A DNA stretch of 64,000 bases from Craspedostauros australis (lineage: Eukaryota > Bacillariophyta > Bacillariophyceae > Mastogloiales > Achnanthaceae). The notes beneath the pieces were generated by a model. It saw only the letters and a list, made by a program, of their open reading frames with translations. It was not told where the DNA came from and made no database searches. Of the stretch, positions 42,496 through 52,200 are shown piece after piece; position 1 is the first letter of the stretch, and every line of letters begins with the position of its first letter. The stretch covers positions 1 to 64,000 of the forward strand of contig JAMXDE010000007.1 of NCBI GenBank assembly GCA_026770025.1, written 5' to 3'. A program made the translations under genes and the position numbers.

Positions 42496-45400
42496 TCATT
42501 TCACCCAGTACGTCGTCATCGAACCTTTACCCTTGATCGAGATCTCGCCACGAAGACTCACGGGAATGCGAGGATCCTGCGTCATCAGCAACAACGCACT
42601 GCGCTCAGAGCACTGGACCCTGCCCTTCTCCGATGTTCCCTCCATGCGAGCTGCCACATTCACCGTGTCACCGAACACTCCATAGCGAGGATTCAACGTC
42701 CCCACCACGCTGCTCACCACTGGACCCGTGTGGAAGCCACCTCGGATCTTGATGTACCCCTTGCTCAGATCGTCCGAGTCCACAGGGATGCGACTGGCGG
42801 CCTGGACTGCTTCCATGGCGAACTTCGCGATGCGCTTGACGTGATCATCGGGTTGCTCCTTGGCCAGGTTGGATGCGCACATGTAGGCATCACCGATGGT
42901 CTCGATCTTGAACAGATCGTGTTTCTGGGTCAGCTCGTCGAATGCGCGGTACAGACGGTTGAGCATGGCGGATACCTTGAGGGGAGAGAAGGAAGAAGCG
43001 ATGCTCGTGAAGCCCACGATGTCAGAGAAGAAGATGGTGACCTCATCGTGTGATTCTGGTTCTGGGTGTCCACCTCTCTCGAGTACTCTGGCGATGTGTG
43101 GTGGGAACATCTGCGAGAGGAGGTGGATTCCGTGAGCTTGTTGTTGCTGCTGCTGTTGCTGGTGGGTGAGAGGAGGCAGAGATGATGCACCAATGCTGCT
43201 CGTTCCCGCGATGGCAGCAGCAGTGCCAACAGTGCCAGCAGCAGTAGGAATCACGAAGCCTGGTGCGGACTTCATGCCTTGAAGGGATCGTCTCAAACCT
43301 CCTCCGCTTCTCATACCCAAACCCATACTCCCCATGCTTCCCATGCCGAGGCTGCCCATGCCGACATTTCCACCGATGCCCATGCCTGCCGTGGCAAGGC
43401 CTCCAACGTACGTCGGTGCCACCTTCTCGACAGTCAGCTCCTTCAGACGGTTGTCAAACTCGCCTGCTGTGGGACGCAACGAAGGATCCGCCACCATCAA
43501 GAACTTCATCAGCTTCGATACCTTCGGTGGACACGCCGGAGGCACTGGTGGTCGACGGTTGATCTTGATGTCGCACACCTGTTGGAGGACGTCGAGCGCA
43601 TTCTCTCCTTCGTACGGATCTCGCCGACTGTACAGCTCGTACAGGATGATGCCCAGCGAGTACATGTCGGATGCTGCGGTGTTGGATGTCTCTCCCCTCA
43701 GCAGCTCGGGTGCCATGAAGAACGGTGTTCCCATCGCACCCTTCTTCTTGCGATGGGAGAAGCCGAAGTCTGCCACCTTGGCTCGGAACTTGCTGTCCAC
43801 CAGCACGTTGGCTGACTTGAGATCGCCGTGGATGACCTGCGGATCGGCGGAGTGCAGGAAGCGCACGCCTGATGCGATGTCGCGCAGGAAGTTGAGGATG
43901 AGCTCACCATCCATCAGCATGGTCTCGTTGTGGAGGAGGTCGTACAATGATCCGTGGCTCATGTACTCCATGACGAGAGTCGGTTCTTGTCCTTTGGCGA
44001 TGACAGCACCCATGACGGTGGTGATGCATGGATGTCTGAGCTTGGATAGGAGTCTCATCTCTTGTACGAACTCGTCCTTCTGTCTGCTGTACGAGCTGGA
44101 TGATCCATCGTGGTTGTTGCGACGGAAGATGTTGAGGAATCCCTGTGAGAGAAAGCTGAAGCTGTTGCTGATGCTCCTTCCGATGCCGGCGTTGCTGCCA
44201 CTGCCGCTACCACTGTTGCTCTTGAGGTTGTATTTGTACTTGCTTCCACTGTTGCTGTTGCTGTTGTTGTTGCTATTGGATCCACGCTGCACGACAACAA
44301 GCCTCGAGTCGAGACCGGATGCGCGTCCCGAGAGCATGACGTTGTTCCGTCCATCGAATGTGCGCATTCCAGATCTCTTGCCGTTGATGACACGAGTAGA
44401 TCCAGATCTAGAACCAGAACCAGATCTCGATCCTGCGATGTTGCCTGAGAATGTCGCGGATAGCTTGCGTGGCATGCTGGCGGCGGAAGTCTTGGCTGCG
44501 GGCGTTCTGGTCGATCTAGTGGATCGGCGCGAAGTCGAAGCCATGCCTGACTCCATCCCTGATGCTACAGCTGATCCCATACTTGATCCCATCCCTGACA
44601 CAGTGGCTGATGCTGTGGCTGATGCCATTCCGGAGGCCATGCCACTGGATCTGTTCTTGGGACGAATGCTCTCAATGTGACTGGCCTCCAGATCTCTGTC
44701 GAGCTGCAGGTCGAGGGGTAGATCGCAGTCGCTGTCTGTCTCGATGTCTCGCTCATTGATCGTGGATGATGTGGCAGTGGTGAGCGCTGTATTGAAGGGA
44801 CGATGCAAAGAACCATCGCCCGCCGAGCTGGATCGATGGTCATGGATATCACCAACGCTGCTCCTGATATTGCTGTTGGTGTGCGTTGTGCTTGTGGATG
44901 TGATGTCGACCATGACATTGCTCGACATGCCAGATGCGGAATGGAACATGCCCGATTTGAGAGTCTTGGCCTTGAGGGTTGTTGGTGCCGGTGCCGATGC
45001 CGATGCTGCTCCGTTCATCATGCCTGCACTCGATCCAATCGGCTCCACCTCGTCAGATGAGTCTGTTCCACCTTCCTGCGCATTGCCGTTGCCATTACCG
45101 TTGGTGTGACTGCCAGAACCATTCCCATCATGATCGACACCAAACGATGCACGCACCAGATCTTCGCTGTGTGGTGCCAGCACTCTCTTCACTGCCACCT
45201 GCGTACCTCGGTACTCCGCCAGAAGGACGAAGCCGAACGTGCCCTGACCAATGACCTGAGGAGGATCGGTGAACAACAGCTCCTCTGGCTTGACGGCCCA
45301 CACAGAGTCGGCTTCTTGACGCTTCTTCTCGACGTACCACATCACCACGATGAGGAAGAGAAGGAACATGGGGACCAGGATGGATGGGATGAGGATCGAG

Positions 45401-47349
45401 AGTAGCACGCATGTGCCGAAGAGATCGACTGCGTCGTCGTTGCAGACGCAAACACCATCGGCATCGGGTTGTCGTATGTCGCTGTAGTCAACAGAGCAGT
45501 CTCGCTCGATGATCTGGATGCGGAGCGGGCTTTCTGGTATCTGTTCTCCATCGAGGAAGATCTCGAGGATGAGGCTTCCGACTTGTCGTGACATGACGGT
45601 GAAGTGATGGATGTTGCTGTTAACGACGCTGCCAATCGCAACGTTGCTGCCTGTGTCTGTGATGACATCATTGCTGATGATGGTATCGAGCGGGATCTTG
45701 GTGACGGTGGCCTGTCGTGTGGATTGTCCTTCATGCACAGTGACGGTGACGATGGCGTCGGTTCTGTTCTTGTTGTCGATGGCTTGCAGCGTGATGGGTA
45801 TGGTTTGCTGCGATGTTCCACAGACGGACATCTTCGGGCATCCAGCCGATGTGGCCGGGAGTGGCAGCGTTGGTGTTTGTTGTTGCGATGACGATGTTGG
45901 GATGAGGGAGGACACGTCGACGTCGAATGCCTTGAGGCATGGGCTGCAAAGGCATTGATGTCCATCTTTGCACTCTTGCTCGATCTCACGACATCCTTGG
46001 TCGACCTGTTCCTTGGACTTGACGAAGAACCCTGCAGGACACCGGATGGCGTCGTAGAGTTCGGACGGCTTGACGCATTCCCAATCATTGAGCTTCAAAT
46101 CCTGCGCCATGAATTGCGTGGCTTGCAGCATATTCCTCACTTCGGAGTACGAATACGGCGTCTGGAAGCCAGCATACCCGCCGTCATTCATGGCACGCTT
46201 GGCGGCGATGGCGACGTCGTAGGTGGTGTCGCATCGTGTCCACGCGGATGCTGGAAGCCCGGTGAGGTCCTTGCACGCTGCGATGGCGAAGGATGCATTG
46301 ACCGAATCGGCCTCTGCCTGCTGAAGGCACGCTTCAATCGCATCACCCAGCTGTGCATGCTCTGCCATGCTGAACATAGCTGATTGCACCTCCTGCGCGA
46401 TATCCGCCGGCATGTCCCCCGTCGCCGCAAAGCTCCATTCTGGGTAGAGCGGAGTGGATGCCACGAATGGGAAGACTTGGCCGCCGATTGTGTTCACGAC
46501 AGGGTCGACGATCTTGAGGCGACTTGCGTCGATCAGATTGCCCTGCTCATCCTTGGTTCTCTCGATCTGGTCCGTTCGGATGAAACCGACATCGAAGTCT
46601 CCGTTCAACACACCGCGCACGGTGGACGTCTGTGTTCCCGTGAACACCACCTGCCTTGGATCGTTGATGTAGGACATGCCGGCATTGATCATCTCTCGGA
46701 ACTGCATCTGTCCAGCGCCGAAGGCCGATATGGCGGCGGCCGCCACCACCTTGTCCTTCAGATCCGTGATTTCGTTGATGGTGGTGTCATCCGATCTGGC
46801 GATGATGACACCTCCGAACCTGGACAGTTCGAAAACGTTGTCACCGATGACCCGCCTGGAGATGTGAGACGCGAGAGGCTTGACGCCATGCTCGACTTCG
46901 ATGCACGTGAAGATGCTTGGGTTGGTGTAGAAGAAGTCCGCCAGGCCATTCTCGGTGGCGCTGAACACAGAGTCGAAGCCCACATCCATCATGCGGAAGC
47001 TGACGGGAGGATCGAAGCGCCTTCCGGCCGTCGCTGTGAGGTAGTCAGCGAAAGTGGTGTTGTGCCGACCATAGGCCACGTCAGGACCGTTCGGCGAGAG
47101 AACTGCGACATTGTAGACGGGCTTGTGCTGGCTCGGATCGAATGGAATGAGGACGTTACATTGCTGCCCACACGGCCCTCCCTCTGTGCCTTGGGCTTGG
47201 GCTTCCGCACCCCATCCCATTGGTTCGGATGTGAAGATGGTGGTTGATCCCACTGCCAGGAGGGTGAGATTCCGGAGCATGCGGCGGTTCTCTCGATGTC
47301 CGGTTGCTTTCATCATGGTGTTCCTTGATTTTGGAGGCGTCATTGTCAT
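42496..47349 (-). CDS. receptor kinase-nucleotide cyclase 1: PhnD-like sensor, TM, kinase, guanylyl cyclase
   Basis: 1617 residues from ATG 47349 (an upstream TTG in frame is not a likely start). A signal-anchor-like helix lies at about 26-45. A phosphonate-binding (PhnD-type) periplasmic domain follows (about 70-370; ADFFYTNPSIFTCIE, DLKDKVVAAAAISAFGAGQ and GDFDVGFIRTDQIE). Next are a Cys-rich linker, a filamin-like Ig domain (about 520-620), one membrane span (about 646-675) and a TKL-like kinase (about 685-1300). The kinase has GQGTFGFV, VAVK, HGDLKSANVLVD, DFGFSH and APELL, so all catalytic residues are present. A Ser/Gly-rich insert of about 370 residues splits the kinase N-lobe between VAVK and the alpha-C helix. 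The class III cyclase (about 1420-1617) has both metal Asp residues (FFSDIVGFT and TIGDAY), KIET with the guanine-type Glu, and DTVNVAARM. Predicted GTP to cGMP, coupled to an extracellular ligand; tail to tail with the SET gene. Confidence 0.9.
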   Translation of the reverse strand: MTMTPPKSRNTMMKATGHRENRRMLRNLTLLAVGSTTIFTSEPMGWGAEAQAQGTEGGPCGQQCNVLIPFDPSQHKPVYNVAVLSPNGPDVAYGRHNTTFADYLTATAGRRFDPPVSFRMMDVGFDSVFSATENGLADFFYTNPSIFTCIEVEHGVKPLASHISRRVIGDNVFELSRFGGVIIARSDDTTINEITDLKDKVVAAAAISAFGAGQMQFREMINAGMSYINDPRQVVFTGTQTSTVRGVLNGDFDVGFIRTDQIERTKDEQGNLIDASRLKIVDPVVNTIGGQVFPFVASTPLYPEWSFAATGDMPADIAQEVQSAMFSMAEHAQLGDAIEACLQQAEADSVNASFAIAACKDLTGLPASAWTRCDTTYDVAIAAKRAMNDGGYAGFQTPYSYSEVRNMLQATQFMAQDLKLNDWECVKPSELYDAIRCPAGFFVKSKEQVDQGCREIEQECKDGHQCLCSPCLKAFDVDVSSLIPTSSSQQQTPTLPLPATSAGCPKMSVCGTSQQTIPITLQAIDNKNRTDAIVTVTVHEGQSTRQATVTKIPLDTIISNDVITDTGSNVAIGSVVNSNIHHFTVMSRQVGSLILEIFLDGEQIPESPLRIQIIERDCSVDYSDIRQPDADGVCVCNDDAVDLFGTCVLLSILIPSILVPMFLLFLIVVMWYVEKKRQEADSVWAVKPEELLFTDPPQVIGQGTFGFVLLAEYRGTQVAVKRVLAPHSEDLVRASFGVDHDGNGSGSHTNGNGNGNAQEGGTDSSDEVEPIGSSAGMMNGAASASAPAPTTLKAKTLKSGMFHSASGMSSNVMVDITSTSTTHTNSNIRSSVGDIHDHRSSSAGDGSLHRPFNTALTTATSSTINERDIETDSDCDLPLDLQLDRDLEASHIESIRPKNRSSGMASGMASATASATVSGMGSSMGSAVASGMESGMASTSRRSTRSTRTPAAKTSAASMPRKLSATFSGNIAGSRSGSGSRSGSTRVINGKRSGMRTFDGRNNVMLSGRASGLDSRLVVVQRGSNSNNNSNSNSGSKYKYNLKSNSGSGSGSNAGIGRSISNSFSFLSQGFLNIFRRNNHDGSSSSYSRQKDEFVQEMRLLSKLRHPCITTVMGAVIAKGQEPTLVMEYMSHGSLYDLLHNETMLMDGELILNFLRDIASGVRFLHSADPQVIHGDLKSANVLVDSKFRAKVADFGFSHRKKKGAMGTPFFMAPELLRGETSNTAASDMYSLGIILYELYSRRDPYEGENALDVLQQVCDIKINRRPPVPPACPPKVSKLMKFLMVADPSLRPTAGEFDNRLKELTVEKVAPTYVGGLATAGMGIGGNVGMGSLGMGSMGSMGLGMRSGGGLRRSLQGMKSAPGFVIPTAAGTVGTAAAIAGTSSIGASSLPPLTHQQQQQQQQAHGIHLLSQMFPPHIARVLERGGHPEPESHDEVTIFFSDIVGFTSIASSFSPLKVSAMLNRLYRAFDELTQKHDLFKIETIGDAYMCASNLAKEQPDDHVKRIAKFAMEAVQAASRIPVDSDDLSKGYIKIRGGFHTGPVVSSVVGTLNPRYGVFGDTVNVAARMEGTSEKGRVQCSERSALLLMTQDPRIPVSLRGEISIKGKGSMTTYWVK

Positions 47350-49258
47350 CAACAACTTCAGCTTTGTGGGAAAGTGGCTTATGAAGAGCCGCGGAGAGCG
47401 CAAGTTTCGTAAGTTGCGAAAGTCGTAAGGTGTGTGTGGGAAGTAGGTGCGTGCGAATTATGTGTGGTACGATTGTCCACTCGGCGAGTGCCTTCGTCTC
47501 CCTCCCCTTGTTGTATGTAGTCTGTTGCGTTGTTTGGCTCTTGGTTGGAGATGATTATGGGAGAGATGTACGATCCACGCATTTTATGGACGGAGAAGAC
47601 GCTGAGTGCTGCGAAGAAGGTGAGCGAAAATGTTCCGCGTCCGCTGTTAACGCACCGTACTGCCGCCAAAGAAAACAGAACCCGGGAGGCGCAGCTTTCC
47701 AAGCTTTGGCAAATGTCAAGCGAAGCTTGAGCGACGTTCCCCAAAAGCGAATACGGTCATATGTCTTGTGTTGCAGCCGCCCAATCGGTTTGGTGCACGC
47801 CGACGAGCATCATTTAACTTGGGCCATAATGGCATTGATACAAGATGTCTCCACCAAACGCGATCGCAAACCATGTCCCAAAAGGCGCGCGGTGATTTCG
47901 CTTCTCTGTTGGGCCTAATCAAGACAAACGTCGAGGGAGAAATTCTGGTTGGGACATCCGCTGTGTCCAATTCCAATCAGTTGGATGGCCTGCTTCTTTG
48001 TTGTGCGCTCCTAATTTTGCTTGTGTTAGTGTTTGTGCGGTTCTGCGATCCCGCATCAGCAACGACGAACCATGCAGCGATCGGCCCATGGCGATGCCTC
48101 GATTCGGCGACTATCCCTCTCTCTCTCTCTCTGTTCCTTCCTTCATTTGTTGACGCACGCTCGGACCCGTCTCCGGAGGCTGGAACCCTTCGTCTTTCCT
48201 GATTCTTGGACAAATGTTGCTATCCCGCACAGTGAAGGAAGTCACCTCGCACCTCCGTGTAGCATCAGAACATGGGACTACCTCGCTGTTCGTTTGTTAT
48301 GCTTGGTGTCCAAGCGAGAAGCTCGCGAGAAGCGTCTCAGAAAAGACCTCAAAGCACTCCAAGATGATCGAATGTACAATTGGCTCGTAGATAGACCACA
48401 CACCAACGAGCACAAGAGCAGCGAAGTCCAAGACGCGTTGAACCCCCAAGGCCATCCATTCTGCTGCACAAGACCAAGGCGGAGGAATCCACACAACTTC
48501 AACGTCTTTGCCTCGACCCTTGCTCTGGGAGAGCTTCATCTGTGACGGGATCGCCACGGCAGGTCAAAAGCAGGAATCCACACAAAAGCAACACACAGCC
48601 AATGTCTGCCCACGACTACAACCCCGACGCCGATACCACGATGGCTCTACAGCAGGCACGCAGGAGTACCGCAATGCAAGGCACTGCCAAATGCCGGCTT
48701 CCGACGGTACCTCCGCCAAAAGGCAGTCCACTCCACAAGCTCTCCATCGAGAAGTAGGCACTCTTGGGAAATTCAGGCGGACACAGAATGTTGCGAAGTC
48801 AGCGAATTGGTCCACGGGATGGCCGAAGGTGACTGCACTGCAACCGCCCTCCGAAAGATCGCAGCACAAGTATGCTCACCTGGAGACACAGAATAACAAA
48901 CAACAACTAACGGGGAGACAAACAATCACAAACCAAAAGACGTCATAGGCCTATTACAAACACTGCGCGACAGACACTTTGTCTGGCCAACGTGTGGATA
49001 GGCCATTCCAACCGAGCAAAAAAGGCAAAATCCAGCAATACTGTCAAAATTGGTTGGAATTTTGAGTTCTTTGTTCGTTGCAAAATTCGCTGGGGCAATC
49101 CCACCCCAAACTTCTGTTCAATCAAGTCCCTACACAACTTGTGGGCCCGAAGGCATCGATAATACGCTGTGAATTCAGACTAGAGTAAGAATTAACTCAG
49201 TGAAGTCTCTTGGCCGAGTGCAATATCAGGACTCGGAATTCAGATCCATGGTTTGGAC
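47350..49258. promoter_or_regulatory. intergenic between the two receptor genes
   Basis: About 1.9 kb containing the promoter of receptor 1 and the 3' region of receptor 2. There is a (CT)n run at 48116-48132. Several open frames of 100 to 170 codons overlap on both strands, but none has a domain, signal peptide or consistent coding look. No similarity to the region upstream of receptor 2 was seen. Confidence 0.4.
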
Positions 49259-52200
49259 TTATTTCACCCAGTACGTCGTCATCGAACCTTTACCCTTGAC
49301 CGAGATCTCGCCGCGAAGACTCACGGGAATGCGAGGATCCTGCGTCATCAGCAACAACGCACTGCGCTCAGAGCACTGGACCCTGCCCTTCTCCGATGTT
49401 CCCTCCATGCGAGCTGCCACATTCACCGTGTCACCGAACACTCCATAGCGAGGATTCAACGTCCCCACCACGCTGCTCACCACTGGACCCGTGTGGAAGC
49501 CACCTCGGATCTTGATGTATCCCTTGCTCAGATCGTCCGAGTCCACAGGGATGCGACTGGCGGCCTGGACTGCTTCCATGGCGAACTTCGCGATGCGCTT
49601 GACGTGATCATCGGGCTGCTTCTTGGCCAGGTTGGATGCGCACATGTAGGCATCACCGATGGTCTCGATCTTGAACAGATCGTGCTTCTGGGTCAGCTCG
49701 TCGAATGCGCGGTACAGACGGTTGAGCATGGCGGATACCTTCAGGGGAGAGAAGGAAGAGGCGATGCTCGTGAAGCCCACGATGTCAGAGAAGAAGATGG
49801 TGACCTCATCGTGTGATTCTGGTTCTGGGTGTCCACCTCTCTCAAGCACTCTGGCGATGTGTGGTGGGAACATCTGCGAGAGGAGGTGGATTCCGTGAGC
49901 TTGTTGTTGCTGCTGCTGTTGCTGGTGGGTGAGAGGAGGCAGAGATGATGCACCAATGCTGCTCGTTCCCGCGATGCTAGCAGCAGTGCCAACAGTGCCA
50001 GCAGCAGCAGGAACCACGAAGCCTGGTGCGGACTTCATGCCTTGAAGGGATCGTCTCAAACCTCCTCCGCTTCTCATACCCAAACCCATACTCCCCATGC
50101 TTCCCATGCCGAGGCTGCCCATGCCGACATTTCCACCGATGCCCATGCCGGCCGTGGCAAGGCCTCCAACGTACGTCGGTGCCACCTTCTCGACAGTCAG
50201 CTCCTTCAGACGGTTGTCAAACTCGCCTGCTGTGGGACGCAACGACGGATCCGCCACCATCAGGAACTTCATCAGCTTCGATACCTTCGGTGGACACGCC
50301 GGAGGCACTGGTGGTCGACGGTTGATCTTGATGTCGCACACCTGTTGGAGGACGTCGAGCGCGTTCTCTCCTTCGTACGGATCACGCCGACTGTACAGCT
50401 CGTACAGGATGATGCCCAGCGAGTACATGTCGGATGCTGCGGTGTTGGATGTCTCTCCCCTCAGCAGCTCGGGTGCCATGAAGAACGGCGTTCCCATCGC
50501 ACCCTTCTTCTTGCGATGGGAGAAGCCGAAGTCTGCCACCTTGGCTCGGAACTTGCTGTCCACCAGCACGTTGGCTGATTTGAGATCGCCGTGGATGACC
50601 TGTGGATCGGCGGAGTGCAGGAAGCGCACGCCTGATGCGATGTCGCGCAGGAAGTTGAGGATGAGCTCACCATCCATCAGCATGGTCTCGTTGTGGAGGA
50701 GGTCGTACAATGATCCGTGGCTCATGTACTCCATGACGAGAGTCGGTTCTTGTCCTTTGGCGATGACAGCACCCATGACGGTGGTGATGCATGGATGTCT
50801 GAGCTTGGACAGGAGTCTCATCTCTTGTATGAACTCGTCCTTCTGTCTGCTGTACGAGCTGGATGATCCATCGTGGTTGTTGCGACGGAAGATGTTGAGG
50901 AATCTTTGTGAGAGAAAGCTGAAGCTGTTGCTGATGCTTCTTCCGATGCCGGCGTTGCTGCCACTGCCGCTACCACTGTTGCTCTTGAGGTTGTATTTGT
51001 ACTTGCTTCCACTGTTGCTGTTGCTGTTGTTGTTGTTGCTATTGGATCCACGCTGCACGACAACAAGCCTCGAGTCGAGACCGGATGCGCGTCCCGAGAG
51101 CATGACGTTGTTCCGTCCATCGAATGTGCGCATTCCAGATCTCTTGCCGTTGATGACACGAGTAGATCCAGATCTAGAACCAGATCCAGATCTCGATCCT
51201 GCGATGTTGCCTGAGAATGTTGCAGATAGCTTGCGTGGCATGCTAGCGGCGGAAGGCTTGGCTGCGGGCGTTCTGGATGTTCTGGTCGATCTAGTGGATC
51301 CAGCTGATCGGCGCGAAGTCGAAGCCATGCCTGAGTCCGCACCTGATGCTACAGCCGATCCCATACTTGATCCCATCCCTGAGACAGTGACTGATGCTGC
51401 GGCTGATGCCATTCCGGAGGCCGTGCCACTGGATCTGTTCTTGGGACGGATGCTCTCAATGTGGCTGGCCTCCAGATCTCTGTCGAGTTGCAGGTCGAGG
51501 GGTAGATCGCAGTCGCTGTCTGTCTCGATGTCTCGTTCATTGATCGTGGACGATGTGGCAGTGGTGAGCGCTGTATTGAAGGGACGATGCAAGGAATCAT
51601 CGCCCGCCGAGTTGGGTCGATGGCCATGGACACCACCAACGCTGCTGCTCCTGATATTGCTGTTGGCGTGCGTTGTGCTTGTGGATGTGATGTCGACCAT
51701 GACGTTGCTCGACATGCCAGATGCAGAATGGAACATGCCCGACTTGAGAGTCTTGGCCTTGAGGGTTGTTGATGCTGATGCTGATGCTGTTCCGTTCACC
51801 ATACCTGCACTTGATCCAATCGGTTCCACCTCGTCAGATGAGTCTGTTCCACCTTCCTGCGCATTGCCGTTGCTATCGCCATTGCCGTTTGTGTGACTAC
51901 CAGAACCATTCCCATCATGATCGACACCAAACGATGCACGCACCAGATCTTCGCTGCGTGGTGCCAGCACTCTCTTCACTGCCACCTGTGTACCTCGGTA
52001 CTCCGCCAGAAGGACGAAGCCGAACGTGCCCTGACCAATGACCTGAGGAGGATCGGTGAACAACAGCTCCTCTGGCTTGACGGCCCACACAGAGTCGGCT
52101 TCTTGACGCTTCTTCTCGACGTACCACATCACCACAATGAGGAAGAGAAGGAACATGGGGACCAGGATGGATGGGATGAGAATCGAAAGTAGCACGCATG

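Noticed and set aside
44000-45100. Long plus-strand open frames antisense to the receptor genes
   Set aside because: Leu/Pro-rich products caused by the biased composition of the Ser/Gly-coding insert; present in both paralogues as shadows.
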